This document shows positions 1 to 11,189 of a stretch of DNA of 64,000 nt, piece after piece. The stretch lies in the NCBI GenBank assembly GCA_020747065.1, contig JAGMVK010000011.1, positions 1,860,001 through 1,924,000 of the forward strand. Direction: 5' to 3'. The translations under genes and the position numbers were made by a program. The DNA is from Cadophora sp. MPI-SDFR-AT-0126. Lineage: Eukaryota > Ascomycota > Leotiomycetes > Helotiales > Ploettnerulaceae. Position 1 is the stretch's first letter, and every line of letters begins with the position of its first letter. Below the pieces are notes generated by a model. That model made no database searches and had not been told where the DNA came from. It worked only from the letters and a program-made list of their open reading frames with translations.

Positions 1-71
1 CAGTGGACAGGCCAGTCATTCCAACCAGACCAAATCCTCCCTGCCACATCCTCATTCATACATCGCCCCAT

Positions 72-466
72 CTAGTGAGCTCCCGCCTTCTTGGTATCCT
101 TCTTCTCATCTGCCTCTGCGTTCTTCAGGAAGTCCCTGTAGCATATTAGACCATGTTTTGTACCAATTGAGTCCGGGGCTGTTGTAAGACATACTTGATG
201 AAGCTCTCCTCGTCAGGACTCGAAGCATTGATCGGAGGTCCCTGAGTCTTCTTTGCGGTCGATCCTCCCATTGATAGAGCAGTTCCCCCAAAGAGCGCAC
301 CAAGCGTGATCATTGCGAGCTGTATCAGACCGTCGTTAGCTTCCAATTCCAATTCCTCTGGCCTGCGGTATTTCTGGGTATTGAGGGTTGCCGGACGGAG
401 GGAATTGGGAGTACGAACCACATGGGAGCCGACCTGGCGACCGGCGATGGTGTACATTTGGACCAT
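72..466 (-). CDS. ATP19: Mitochondrial ATP synthase subunit k (Atp19-like), three exons
   Basis: Small subunit of the mitochondrial F1Fo ATP synthase, linked in yeast to the dimeric enzyme in the inner membrane. Three exons, 466-419, 319-195 and 135-72, give 78 residues. It opens MVQMYTIAGRQVGSHV, then a single hydrophobic segment (LAMITLGALFGGTA), then the conserved stretch GPPINASSPDEESFIKDFLK and a Lys/Asp-rich tail ending KKAGAH. The donors GTTCGT and GTATGT and both CAG acceptors restore this family pattern; without splicing the frame runs into unrelated residues. Introns are 99 and 59 bp. The start is fixed by the family-like N-terminus. It lies head-to-tail with the dolichyldiphosphatase gene upstream on the same strand. 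The family assignment rests on recognised sequence pattern, not on a search. Confidence 0.85.
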
Positions 467-826
467 GTTTGCGGATTGAAGCTGGGAATGTGCAGAGTTA
501 AGTTGAGGCGGATTTGGTGGGTGGATTGAGCTTCGTTGTTGCGATGCTCATTCTCGAGAGTTCGAAGTCCCTTGGCGCGCTAGGGAGCACACGTGATATC
601 AAAATATTTTGGTTCTGGATCTAATGGATTCTACGAGCATAATGAGCAGTTTGCCTTCACTAAACATGTGTATTTACTGCAAAAGTATATGAGCATCGTA
701 TCAATGGCCGAAAAGCTTCTCGTTCTTCCCCTTGGCTCGGAACTCTTGCAATCTCTTACTTAATCCATGTGAAAGAGAAGTCACATCCAAGAACAAAAGT
801 AGACTGTCCAAGCTCTGATTCATTAA
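467..826. other. Intergenic spacer, likely ATP19 promoter
   Basis: 360 bp between the ATP19 start and the 3' end of the next minus-strand gene. It should contain the ATP19 promoter and the dolichyldiphosphatase 3' UTR. I see no open frame with coding character and no clear regulatory motif. Confidence 0.4.
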
Positions 827-1570
827 TCACCTTATCTTCTTCCCCTTCGAATCTTTCCTTGATATCCTCTTTGTTTCCCACTTCTCCCAACCAGCTTGGC
901 AAAGATCCTCCTCAACAACCAGATCTCTCATCCTGAATAATCTTGTAGGATATTGCTCTAGTATCCAGTCCAATAACCCACTCTGCCTCACTACAGTCGT
1001 GATTGCAAACCACGATACAGCGCTCAGAGATCCAGCCAGACATCCAACCATGACCTGCTTCTCCGTATGGTAATTCAAGTATATTCTGCTCCAAGCAACC
1101 AATCCAGCACTCGCCAATGCTAACCCGGATAACAACACTCTCGAAACCATAGTTAACGGTGTATGCGAAGGTGTAGGCTTCTTCGGAACATGTCGAAATA
1201 GGAGGAAGAGCGTCAAGCTCAGCGAGAAGAAGGCCACGAACTGGGCATGCGAAGATGGCATGCCGTATCCCTTTCCATGCATTTGCTTCGGTCTTTCCTC
1301 CTTCAATATCCTTTTGAGTGCGAAGTTCAAAGCTTCACATGCCATCTGTCCACCAAACATCATGAGGATCTCCATCTCGCGAGTCGACCATATCAAGGTC
1401 GCGTAGACGACACATAGCCCCTGGGGAACGAGGGCCAGCCATGCGCAGAAGTATGATATCGGATCGTTGGGATCCTAGACATGTTAGCAGATAATATCCA
1501 TAGGCAACTAACTCCTTACATAGTGAACGTGTGTCAAAGACAGAGATGCTAGAGGGGCAGTGTCGGTCAT
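827..1570 (-). CDS. CAX4: Dolichyldiphosphatase (CAX4/CWH8 family, PAP2 fold)
   Basis: Removes a phosphate from dolichyl pyrophosphate in the ER lumen so that the lipid carrier of N-glycosylation can be reused. Two exons, 1570-1520 and 1474-827, separated by a 45-bp GTAAGG...CTAG intron, give 232 residues. The N-terminus reads MTDTAPLASLSLTHVHY and runs directly into DPNDPISYFCAW. The PAP2 phosphatase signature is complete: KEERPKQM (motif 1), YGMPSSHAQF (motif 2) and SRIYLNYHTEKQV (motif 3, with the catalytic His). Several hydrophobic segments flank these motifs. The C-terminus is basic (SKGKKIR), which could be an ER-retention type tail. The gene shares a 415-bp divergent promoter region with the RBR ligase gene. 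Confidence 0.9.
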
Positions 1571-1985
1571 GATTCATACGCCGCGGTAGGATGTAGTGAT
1601 TGGAAACTGGTGAGAATTCGGACGAAATTCAGAGGTGAGGAGATAGACACTACGGCTACTTAAAGGCGCAGTCTATGTCCCAAGGTTTGTAATAGGAGAG
1701 TTCTGAGGTCTTGAAGCACCTCTAAAGTCAAAGATATTCTTAAACAAGGCGATGTGAAGCGTTAAAGCGGCTCTCGAAGAGAATACGCTAGTCGACTCGG
1801 ACATCTACCGCGGGGGAATCAACATCGATAATATTTCCAACTGTCGCCACTTCTACCATATTCTTTTCAAACACAAGATTCTGGCACGCAGCTACAATTT
1901 CTTTTATTCATACTTATGAACCTCACCGTATTCCCTTCGAAATTTGTCCCTCTTTCCAGGATCGACCGGTGACACTCTGCTTACC
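1571..1985. promoter_or_regulatory. Divergent promoter between CAX4 and the RBR ligase gene
   Basis: 415 bp between two divergent start codons. It must carry both 5' UTRs and promoters. No specific element is claimed. Confidence 0.45.
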
Positions 1986-3892
1986 ATGGAGGATGAACGA
2001 CAGGAAGAACTGGACTGTATAGCAGCCATCTTTCCCGAGATTCTCGTGGATCCCAGTAATCCATACTCCGTATCATTGGAAATCCCAGTCCATCCAACTT
2101 CTCCCGTCAAAGTCCTCTTCCCAGCATCCTCTGACGGCTTTATCCCTACCCCGCCACTCTCGATCCACTCCGATCAAGAAGGCAAAGGCGTTCCAGTTCC
2201 CGCGAATGCTGTTGAGTCACAGAATCTTTCTTACCTACCGTCTCTTAAATTGCGCATAACTCTGCCAGAAGAGTATCCCGAGAAAAAGGCGCCGGTATTT
2301 GAACTCTCTGCGACTCCAGCATGGCTCGCGCGCAAACACCTCGACGAGCTACAAGCGAAGGGAGAGGAGATGTGGGAGGAGGCAGGTCGTAGCTCTGTGG
2401 TTTATGGATACATTGATTTCCTGCAACAAGAAGCTGAAAATGCTTTTGGGTTTGCAGAGGGAAGAAATCTAGAGGTCCCTCAAGACTTCAAGATCTCCCT
2501 TTTGGATTACGATATCAAGGCTACTCAGGCGGCATTCGAGAAGGAGACATTTGATTGTGGTGTTTGCCTTGGTAGGCAGTCGGCGCGGAAGTTGTTGTAC
2601 CCCTACTGATTTTCATAGATCCCAAAAAAGGTACCGTCTGTCACCGAATGATCGATTGCGGCCATGTCTTCTGCGTTCAGTGCTTGCAAGACTTCTACAA
2701 CAACGCCATCGCGGAGGGAAACCTGGCTGCCGTCCAATGTTTGACATTCGGATGCGCGAAGAAGCGTGGAGACGAACAAGTTGCGAAGGGCAGAAAAGCC
2801 AAGACACAACTCAGTCCTAGCGAATTGATACAAATACCTCTGGAGCAGGATGTGGTCACTCGATTCGTCAAATTGAAGCACAAGGCAGAGTTGGAATCGG
2901 ACAAGAATACGGTATACTGTCCGCGAAAATGGTGTCAAGGTGCTGCACGATCGAAGAAACACCGGAAACCAGTTGGTTTTGAGGATGCCGAGAGCGATGG
3001 TGAAGATGACGAGGCGACATCAAAAGGCTATGTTGCTGGCACCGATCGTCTCTGCATCTGTGAGGACTGTTCCTTTGCCTTCTGCAGTCGATGTTATCAA
3101 GGCTGGCATGGGGAATTGACAACTTGCATGCCGAGAAAAGACAATGGAGAACTCACCGAGGAAGACAAGGCGTCGCTGGAATATCTCAATCTCCACTCCA
3201 CGCCATGTCCCACCTGTTCTGCCCGAGCTCAGAAGACTCATGGCTGCAATCATATGATTTGCTTTAAGTGCCATAGCCATTTCTGCTATCTCTGTTCAGC
3301 ATGGCTTCCACCAGCAAATCCTTACAATCATTACAATAACAGATCCTCATCTTGTTACTACCGACTCTGGGAGCTTGAGGAAGGTGATGGAGAAGACGCG
3401 GGTCAGGGCTTTGGCGGAGAACGACCAGTGGAGCTTCACGAAGATGAGGAGGAGGACGTAGAAATCGAGCTAGAACCAGCCGTCGAGGTTCAGGTTCCCG
3501 AGATTGTCGAGCCAGAAGAGCCACGAGAAGCACTTGAACCACTTCAACGAGAGGGTCCTCTTGTCTTACGAATCAACCATGTTCCAGCTCCTCCTCCACC
3601 TCCTGCTCCCGAGGTCCCTGTACGTGCTGCTCCAAATCGCGGCCCTCGACGAGAGCGAGCACCAGTTAATCCACCCAATCAACGGCGGGTAGTACGCCAA
3701 AGAAACGTGGTAGCAGGGGCTCGACGTCTTGGAGATGCCGAGGAACGCGAGGCGTTCGAAGAGAGAAGAGCAGAGCAAGCACAGCAAGCTTGGGTCCAGA
3801 TGTTCGTTCAGATGGCCATGAATGATGAAGAGGATCAGTTGGAGAGTGACGATGAGGAAGATCCTGCTGCTTGGGAGATTCCCGTTCGGTGA
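1986..3892 (+). CDS. RWD plus RING-IBR-RING (RBR) E3 ubiquitin ligase, ITT1/RNF14-like
   Basis: Predicted E3 ligase that takes ubiquitin from an E2 on RING1 and passes it through a catalytic Cys in RING2. Two exons, 1986-2571 and 2619-3892 (47-bp intron GTAGGC...ATAG), give 619 residues. The start ATG sits in a good context (ACCATGG) and opens an RWD domain (MEDERQEELDCIAAIFPEI). The intron lies inside RING1: CGVCL joins DPKKGTVCHRMIDCGHVFC. The IBR follows (YCPRKWCQG...CSRCYQGWHG), then RING2 (CPTCSARAQKTHGCNHMIC...CYLC), where the Cys of the HGCNH stretch is the expected catalytic residue. The last ~190 residues are acidic and proline-rich (EDEEEDVE, APPPPPAPEVP) and look disordered. This domain order matches RNF14 and yeast Itt1. 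Confidence 0.88.
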
Positions 3893-4738
3893 CGGGATGT
3901 GAATATGGGCGGGAGTTTAGCTGATTCGCTTGATTGCATAAAATAACATAGCGTAGGCGTTTGGGGAATTTGAGCATTCATCGGTATGAGCGATACGATG
4001 CTCGTCTCTGGATGAAGTAGATGATTTAGATGTAAATAAACAAATATTCATTCGCATGTGTCCCCTGTTGCTACGATCTTACGCGAGAGCCTGCCTGAAT
4101 TGCTTCTGGTCTTCCAGAGCATGGGTAAATATTAAGATTATTGCGACGAAATCATGCCAGGCTCCAGAGCCAGAATAATAGTATAATATAATACCTGTGT
4201 CTGAAGATGGAATGTCTGACTCGCAAGCAGCCGCGGAGCTCAACGCCTAGTGGGGGAGACTCGGCAGAAAGCCAAGAATAGCCCGGCCAAGACATGTCGA
4301 TCAACCGTCTTTCTTTTCCATCTCTCTTGCGGTGGGGTTGTGCTATTCTTCTTACCATAACGAAAATCAAGGTATCAGTGTACCTTCTCCCAATTCTTGC
4401 TTCTCCTTCAGCTGAAAGGACAATATCACATCTCGATGCATTTGCTGCGCCCAGACCTTCCAGGTCTGATAGAGGCTGTGTCACGTCGCACTATTGTTTC
4501 TAGTGTAGCCCGCAGCGCTGAAGCCAACAGAAGACAAGTTGGATTTGGCTCGTATTATCGTTTGCTTCACCTTGTTTCTACTTTTGTTTCCTATCTCTGG
4601 CTCTTTGATTATTCACTCGTTTTGCTTTAGATTCCGTCTCTCTTTCGATTCCACTCACCTGTCAATTGCTCACATCTATTTCTTGATCGTGATCTTCAAT
4701 CTCTCTCAATAGCGCTCTGCAAACGTGCGAAATCTACC
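3893..4738. other. Intergenic region, RBR 3' UTR and GH16 promoter
   Basis: 846 bp between two plus-strand genes. Pyrimidine-rich stretches near 4560-4720 directly precede the GH16 start and are typical of fungal core promoters and 5' UTRs. Open frames here (for example around 4152-4630) lack coding character. Confidence 0.4.
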
Positions 4739-5959
4739 ATGGCTTTACCATCCTCACTACTAGCTAGTATCTTCCTCTTTTCTCTGCCTCACCTCGCCTT
4801 CGCGGCCACAGACAACGGCGATGAATGTTCTTGCTTCCGGACGAACGGCTCCTCGCAAGGCTATTTCCTTAACCATCAATTCCACGACTACCGAAATGTT
4901 GCTGGAGCTTCAAGTCCGCCCGCCTTGACCAGCAATGCGACAAATGCGACGAACGCCCTTGCGACATCTTCATTCTTCCTCGAAGATCAGTGGAAAAGCG
5001 AGTGGACGGTGCAGAATTGGAACAATAGCGATACTTTAAATTCGTCTGGAGCTTCAATGTTCATGGTCAATACGCCGAATAATGTCTACATCGGTACAGC
5101 TACCCAGTCTCGAGACCCTGGACTTCACTAACAAGCAGCAGAACAGAGCAATGACAATTCCCCAGACTACACATCCTACCTAACCCTCCGCACCGCCCGC
5201 CACGAAACCTTCCAATCCGCCGCAGAGATCGACTCCGTAGAGCAAGACTTCCACTACATGTCCGCGCGCTTCATGGCGCGGGTGATCGGCTCCCCTGGAG
5301 CTTGCGCAGGCATGTTCACGTATCTGGCGGGAGATACTGCGTCCGATGTGCAGGAAGCAGATATCGAGATCCTGACGCGCGATCCGCGGAATAGGGTCCA
5401 ATATACCAACCAACCCTCCGTGAATAAAGCCGGAGACGACGTCCCGCAGGCGACAGTCAACGGTACGAACCCAGGAGGGAGGGACTGGACGCTGTGGAAC
5501 GTTTACCGGGTGGATTGGATGCCGAAGATGAGCAGCTGGTATGTGAATGGGGAGAGCGTAGCAAATATCAGTTTCCAGACGCCGAAGGATCCAGCGGGGT
5601 TGATTGTGAATATGTGGAGTGATGGGGGTGTGTGGACGGGGAATGTGAGTCTCTACGACGAGGCTTTCTTGCAGATACAGTGGATTGAGCTGGTTTATAA
5701 TACGAGTGGGCCTTATGGAGGGTTGGGAAACAGGAAGAGGGATGAGAAGGGAGCTTGGGGAGTTCTGGAGAAGAGGAAGGGTACGCCGGGGTGTAAGGTG
5801 GTTTGTGGTGTGGACGAGCAGGTTAATGTTACGGGGACGCCGGCGTTGCTTTATAATAATACGGGAGATGCCGCGATGGGATGGAAGGGGGAGGGGATCG
5901 GGAGCTTGGGCTGGATACCGATGGTCTTGGTTTGTGGTGCGGTGTTTGGGTATTTCTAG
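4739..5959 (+). CDS. Secreted GH16-type glucanase/transglycosylase-like protein, probably GPI-anchored
   Basis: Predicted cell-wall or extracellular beta-glucan-active protein of glycoside hydrolase family 16. Exons 4739-5093 and 5142-5959 (48-bp intron GTACAG...CAGCAG) encode 390 residues. A signal peptide (MALPSSLLASIFLFSLPHLAFA) is followed by N-glycosylation sites (SNATNATN). The catalytic ExDxE motif is present as EADIEIL, residues 190-194, with WNVYRVDWMP and VNMWSDGGVW downstream as expected for the family. The C-terminus ends in a hydrophobic stretch (GSLGWIPMVLVCGAVFGYF) after a spacer, which fits a GPI-anchor signal. It could be a wall-remodelling enzyme or a secreted endoglucanase; substrate cannot be decided from sequence alone. 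It is convergent with ATG29, with 177 bp between stop codons. Confidence 0.85.
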
Positions 5960-6136
5960 GTTGGATATGAATGGACATATCATATGGGATGGGATAGGAT
6001 ACTTATGGCGTTTAGATGGCAAAACTACAGGAAAATCCCTGGCAAATGAGACGATATGTCGATGGTTTAATCTTTGATCATACTTCCAATCAAGCGGAAT
6101 GCTTTGTGTCAAACTTATAAAATGTTGTCCACGTAC

Positions 6137-7517
6137 TCATAGGTATTTACTCCTCAATGCCTGGCTGATAGAGCTCATCCTACTCGCCATTCCCCCTCCA
6201 GCTTGCATATTACTAGCTAGAGCTTCTTCCAGAGCAGACTGTGTCACCGAGGCATCTTTTTTCGTCAGTATTATTCCCATGCTCAAGAAGAAAGTCTTAC
6301 CATCGAGATCACTAAAACTACTCCCCATACTAGGCGTCCCATCACTTCCCTTCCCACTTCCTTTCCCAGTCCCAGCTAACTCTGCCGTCCTTCGAGGACT
6401 CAGTGGACCAACCGGCCTGTCCCCTCTGACATGTATGTCTCTTCGAGGAACAGCCGAAGCAGGTGTCGAGCTAGCCGAGGAATCAGATGTCTGCGACAAA
6501 TCTACCTGTCTTTTATTGGTGTTTGTATGCCCCGTCTTCCTTGCAATATTTCGAGGATCACCTCGAAGTGTAGCGCTTGGATCTTGATGTAGAATCGGCA
6601 TAAAGGCTGGTTCATCATCTGAATCTATCGGGTCTGGAGAATTTGGTTGTTGGCCAGTCTTCTTGGCATAGCGTGGAGGACGATTCCGAAGAAGTCGGGA
6701 TTGATGAGTAGGTATAGAGTCGGAACTTGAGGATGAAGACGAAGAGAGAGGAGGCGATTCTGTAACTGGCGGAGGTCGAGTCTTTGGAGTTGGTGAGAGA
6801 GATATTCTCAGTGTGGCATGTTGTGGACGAGGACTGGTCTGGGCAGGTAGATTTCGTGATGTGATGGTTGTATTTGCTGATGAAGTACGGGAGAAGGGCG
6901 GCGCCAAAGGTCGTCCGGAAGTAGAGGATTCGTTCTTGGGCAGAGGAGAGTCTCTCCGTGATGATAGAGCAGATGTAACTCGCGGACCTGGGACGTCAGC
7001 TTTAGTCGTAGCCACGACTGGAGACTTACCTCCACCTGAACCTGTCCTCCTCATCCCTTCTCCGCCAACAGACTCGGAGTTATTCCATGGAACTGGAGAT
7101 GGAGCAGCAGATCCTTTCGATACACCAACTTTTCTCATCTGTGCTCGCACTTGTAGGAGTTGTCTTTCGTAGAGCCATGCTGCTTGTTGGAGGAGGAAGG
7201 CAAGAGTGACTTCGAATTTCGTTGCTCTAAAATTGTCAGTTTGTCCTTGGAGATTAATGGGCAACTAACAGTCCATTCCCTATTAATGTTAGCCGTATTT
7301 CGCAGACATTCATGAAACACTTACAGTCAATATCACTGTTCTTCGAAGCTTTCGAGAGGATCTTCCACAAGGCTTTGTCTTTCGAGGCATCCCATTCAAC
7401 CTGAAGGTCAGCAATAATCCCTTAACTTCCAAGAAAACATACTGATAACGGGTCTACAAAGTCCCCACGAGCAAATGGAAGTCTTATAAAGACTGTATAA
7501 GACGGATCTGAACTCAT
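6137..7517 (-). CDS. ATG29: Autophagy-related protein Atg29 with a 10-nt micro-exon
   Basis: Atg29 works with Atg17 and Atg31 in the scaffold that organises autophagosome formation at the pre-autophagosomal site. Four exons: 7517-7443, 7400-7325, 7279-7270 (only 10 nt) and 7226-6137. Introns are 42, 45 and 43 bp. Spliced, the N-terminus reads YTVFIRLPFARGDFVDPLSV then EWDASKDKALWKILSK, NSDIDWNGLATKFEVTLAFL and LQQAAWLYERQLLQVRAQMR, which is the conserved Atg29 N-domain. The remaining ~300 residues are Ser/Pro-rich and look disordered, as in the family. An extra in-frame 42-nt GTAAGT...CAG segment (about 6988-7029) inside exon 4 could also be an intron, removing 14 codons. The gene shares a 271-bp divergent promoter with the ECM14-like gene. 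Confidence 0.87.
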
Positions 7518-7788
7518 GATAGTTGTTTACTAGGGAAAGAGTTGAAGTCGGAAGTGAGGCTGTCACTTTCCTTATCGCACGATTAGCATCCGCAGCCCCA
7601 GCCCCAGCCTTGGCAACGGCCCCACGGGAGCCACCTTTAGCTCAGCCCAGTTTCCCATCATCTTGCCCTGATCATCACTGAATCCCCTCATTCAACCATC
7701 AGCTCTGCTTTAGTCGTCTCTCCTTCAATCGCCGTCGCCGTCGCCGTCGCCGTCGGGTCAACAGATGCTACTTTGACTGCCAGCCATC
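7518..7788. promoter_or_regulatory. Divergent promoter between ATG29 and the ECM14-like gene, with a hexamer repeat
   Basis: 271 bp between divergent starts. A GCCGTC hexamer is repeated about four times at 7731-7756, just before the ECM14-like start, probably in its 5' UTR. Confidence 0.5.
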
Positions 7789-9606
7789 ATGCAGCGCTCA
7801 ATTCCTTTCTTTCTCTCCTTCCTCGTCGGCTTCCTGGTTTGCATAGTGCCTTTTACTGCTGCCTTCGCAGTTCCGTGGACGACCGATAACAATAAATTCT
7901 TTACTACCCAAGGCCAGCATGTCGCAGAACATCAATCGCATAAGTCAAATAGTATCTTCCCCAAATGGACCTGGATACGAGATACTGCGATCGTGAAACT
8001 CTTTGGCCCGCCTCCAACAGCCAGCCAACCCAGCAATGAGAAGCCCACGCGACCAATCACTTCCCAACTTCCAGCGACTCTTCTTGCGAAATACGGAGGA
8101 GATGTAGTTCTTCGATTCAATTTGAGCTCTGCCGCAGAGGAGACAGCATTGGCAGAGGCTGCGGACACATTGTTCCTGGATGTTTGGGAATTTACCAACA
8201 ATTGGGCTGACGTTCGATTGAGAGAAGACGATGTACGTTTGATACATGGTGTCACCATGGAGTTTAAGGATGCATACTAACATTTATAGGTCCCTTCTCT
8301 TCTAGGACTTTTGCCCAAATCCCTTCAAACTGCCTACTCGAACTTGATGCCCGATTTGGCCAGAACCATCTATCAATCATATCCTTCTATCGCCTTTCCC
8401 GAGCCGCAACCATCGCTGATACGTCCGGACCGTTCATTTACACCAAATTTGAGGGCATCAGATGGAGTTGACAATATATTCTTCCAGGATTACCAACCAT
8501 TTTCTGTCTTGGTCCCATGGATGCGACTGATGGCTTCAATGTTCACTACCCATGTTCGAATGATTAGCATCGGGACGTCCTATGAAGGTCGGGATATTCC
8601 AGCACTTCGAGTAGGGGTTTCTCCGAACCTTCCACAGGACGATGATGACACCAGGAAGACAATTATCATTTCTGGTGGATCACATGCTCGAGAATGGATC
8701 TCGGTAAGCACTGTGACATATATTGCTTGGTCTTTAATCACTTCATACGGAAAGTCCCCGGGAATCACCAAGCTTCTCCAGGAGTTTGATTTTGTGTTTA
8801 TCCCAACCCTCAATCCGGATGGATATGTTTATACCTGGGAGAACGATCGTTTGTGGCGAAAGAACCGTCAACAAACCAGTCTTCGATTCTGCCGTGGTCT
8901 TGATCTGGACCGCACTTTTGGGTTCGAATGGGATGGAACCACGTACCAGAGCAATCCGTGCTCAGAAAGCTATCCAGGAGATGAACCATTCCAAGCTGTT
9001 GAGTCGCATAGATTCGCGGAATGGGCTAAGAATGAAACAGATAACAATGGGATCAAGTTTGTCGGATTCCTCGACTTGCACTCATACTCGCAGCAAGTCC
9101 TTTACCCTTACTCATACTCTTGCAACGCCGATCCACCAAGTCTAGAGAATCTTGAAGAATTGGGTATGGGGCTTGCCAAGGCCATCCGGATATCAAGCGG
9201 CGAACAATATAGCGTTGCGTCTGCTTGTGAAGGAGCCATATCTTCCAGGAAGCTCAAGGGTACAGGTGGATTTTCCCGCATGGAAACTGGTGGTGGATCA
9301 GCCATCGATTGGTTCTACCATGAGATGCGAGTCCGATACAGTTATCAGATCAAGCTTCGGGATACTGGAAGCTATGGGTTCTTGCTGCCGAAAGACAATA
9401 TCGTGCCAACAGGAGAAGAAGCATTTAATGCCGTGAAGTACTTCGGGGACTTCTTACTTGGCAACAAAGGGATTGAATCGACACTCTTCCCCGAGGCCTA
9501 CCCAGCAGAATTGCCGTCTAAAGTGTCAAACAGCGCAGACCAACTTGTCGAAGTTGAAGACGAGGTGGAAGATTACAACTGGGAGTTGAGACGGAGGAGG
9601 AGGTAG
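7789..9606 (+). CDS. ECM14: ECM14-like M14 metallocarboxypeptidase homologue, predicted inactive
   Basis: Member of the M14 carboxypeptidase family resembling yeast Ecm14, a secretory-pathway protein linked to the cell wall. Exons 7789-8232 and 8290-9606 (57-bp intron GTACGT...ATAG) give 586 residues. There is a signal peptide ([20 protein letters not shown]...), a pro-region, and the zinc site HAREW (His280, Glu283) with the third ligand in FLDLHSYSQ. The usual catalytic Glu of the FELRD motif is replaced: the protein reads [18 protein letters not shown], so Lys503 stands where carboxypeptidase A has Glu270. Zinc binding is kept but peptidase activity should be lost, as described for Ecm14 relatives. 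Asn-Pro-Asp-Gly and the Arg-rich C-terminal end are intact, so this is a stable pseudo-enzyme and not a broken gene. Confidence 0.9.
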
Positions 9607-10352
9607 GCGATTGTGTATGTACAATTGGCGTTATATATGGGCCCTTGATAGGTGGTTGCCTTGGCTCAAGGAGGTTGAATCTATGGCGTTCGGGGTTGGT
9701 GTTTGAGTCAACAAGTCTTCGGTTCAAGGGTGGTCAATCCCATAATGCAATCACGATTTGATTTCTGTTTATTCTGAGCCTTCTGGCCAAGCGCATTTCG
9801 TAGTAGCCGAGAGAAAAGGGGGAGTACCTCGGATACGGCTTGGCGAACTAAGAAGGCGTCTTCTTTTTGAACATAATATTATCCCTAACTTTATTATCAC
9901 GGAACTTTTCAGCCGAGTAAGTCATTCCAAGGGAGGAGCCGTTCCTGTGAAATGGAGCGGGACCTGCCCACGTGACCATCCTCGATCAGCTCATCATGAA
10001 AGTATAAATGTACACCATCCATTGCCCCTCCAAAGAAGTAGATCGAAGGCCCAAATATACCCATTCCGGTACCACTTAATGTGCTGGCAGTTGTGGGGTG
10101 CAATCCAGTCGCAAGACCAAGCTATTTTCATCCCGATCTATGAGATCACTAAATGCCCTCTAGATCGAACCGCCTAGAATTTCACTTTCGGGAAGAATGG
10201 GAAAGTGCGACCGTTTTTCACACGGAAAGTATATTTCCATCTTCTTAAACCTTCGTGGCATCTTCACCACATTGTAAAACCAACATGCAGACGTCGACGA
10301 GTTGTATATGTCTAGCTGACGATCGTGAGTGAGAGAGGGAGAGGAAGCGACC
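9607..10352. promoter_or_regulatory. Promoter region of the LOV gene with clustered GATC motifs
   Basis: 746 bp upstream of the LOV-protein start. GATC cores, several as GATCGA or CGATC, occur at about 9983-9988, 10041-10046, 10135-10138, 10144-10147, 10163-10168 and 10321-10324. Light-response elements bound by the white collar complex contain such GATC cores, so light induction is plausible but inferred. Confidence 0.4.
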
Positions 10353-11189
10353 ATGGATAACTTCGAGTATCAGGACCAGGCGAAGAGGCTCAATGAGGTA
10401 AGATAACATCCCATGTCGAGCCAACAATTCAATTGAGAAGATATTGTGCATAGCTAACATCTTGTGGCTTGTCATAGCTTCGACGAAGGTCCGCGGAGCA
10501 GCAGAATTGCCAACAGGATGTTTTGAGCTCGGCTGGTATTGATATTGGCAAGGAGACGGCTAAGGATCCGTTGATTTCGTCGATTCCGGAGAGGTATGCA
10601 CCGAGTGGCTTTGGAATAATAGATATTCTGGTACGCTTCCTTGTCGTTTTGTTAATCCCCCATTTCGGGTCTTGGATTCTCCAGGTCGCAGACTGCCATG
10701 GCCACGCCAGATTTCGCAGCCGTTTCTTCTCAGATCTTCGCATGAAATTATCGGCTAACATCACCCCAACAGCTCCAAGTCTACCAACGTCCAAACCCCC
10801 AAATAGAAATCGGAAACGTCGACAGCAGCGTCGCCCTCGTCCTCTGCGACTCTGATTCCCCCGACCACCCAATCGTCTACTGCTCCGAAGCATTCGAACG
10901 ACTCACCGGCTACACCAGCTCCGAAATCCTCGGCCACAACTGTCGATTCCTCCAACATCCTCCACAGGTAAAGCCTCCAGCCGATAGGAAGGTGAATGAA
11001 GCAAATGAGTTGGCTAGGAAGCAGATCCGGGCGAAGATTGACGTGGGATTGGAGGCTAGGGTACATTTTGTGAATTATAGGAAGGATGGGAGTTCGTTTA
11101 CGAATATTTTGACGGTGATTCCGATCACTTGGGAGGGGAGGAATTATATTGTGGGCTTTCAGGCGGATGAGGGAAGGCTTTATCGGTGA
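10353..11189 (+). CDS. VIVID/Envoy-like LOV-domain blue-light photoreceptor
   Basis: Small flavin-binding LOV protein of the VVD type, which in Neurospora dampens white-collar signalling to give photoadaptation. Exons 10353-10397, 10478-10630 and 10773-11189 give 204 residues; introns are 80 and 142 bp. After a short N-cap, the sequence YAPSGFGIIDILLQVYQRPN matches the N-terminal cap of VVD, then NVDSSVALVLCD, IVYCSEAFERLTGY and GHNCRFLQ. Cys123 in the NCRFLQ motif is the residue that forms the photo-adduct with flavin. The domain closes with FVNYRKDGSSFTNILTVIPI and YIVGFQADEG. Nothing but the LOV domain and its cap is present, which separates it from WC-1. The region upstream has several GATC cores consistent with light control. 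Confidence 0.9.

Noticed and set aside
5180..6112. 310-codon minus-strand open frame
   Set aside because: Antisense shadow of the GH16 gene, whose catalytic motif and signal peptide are clear.
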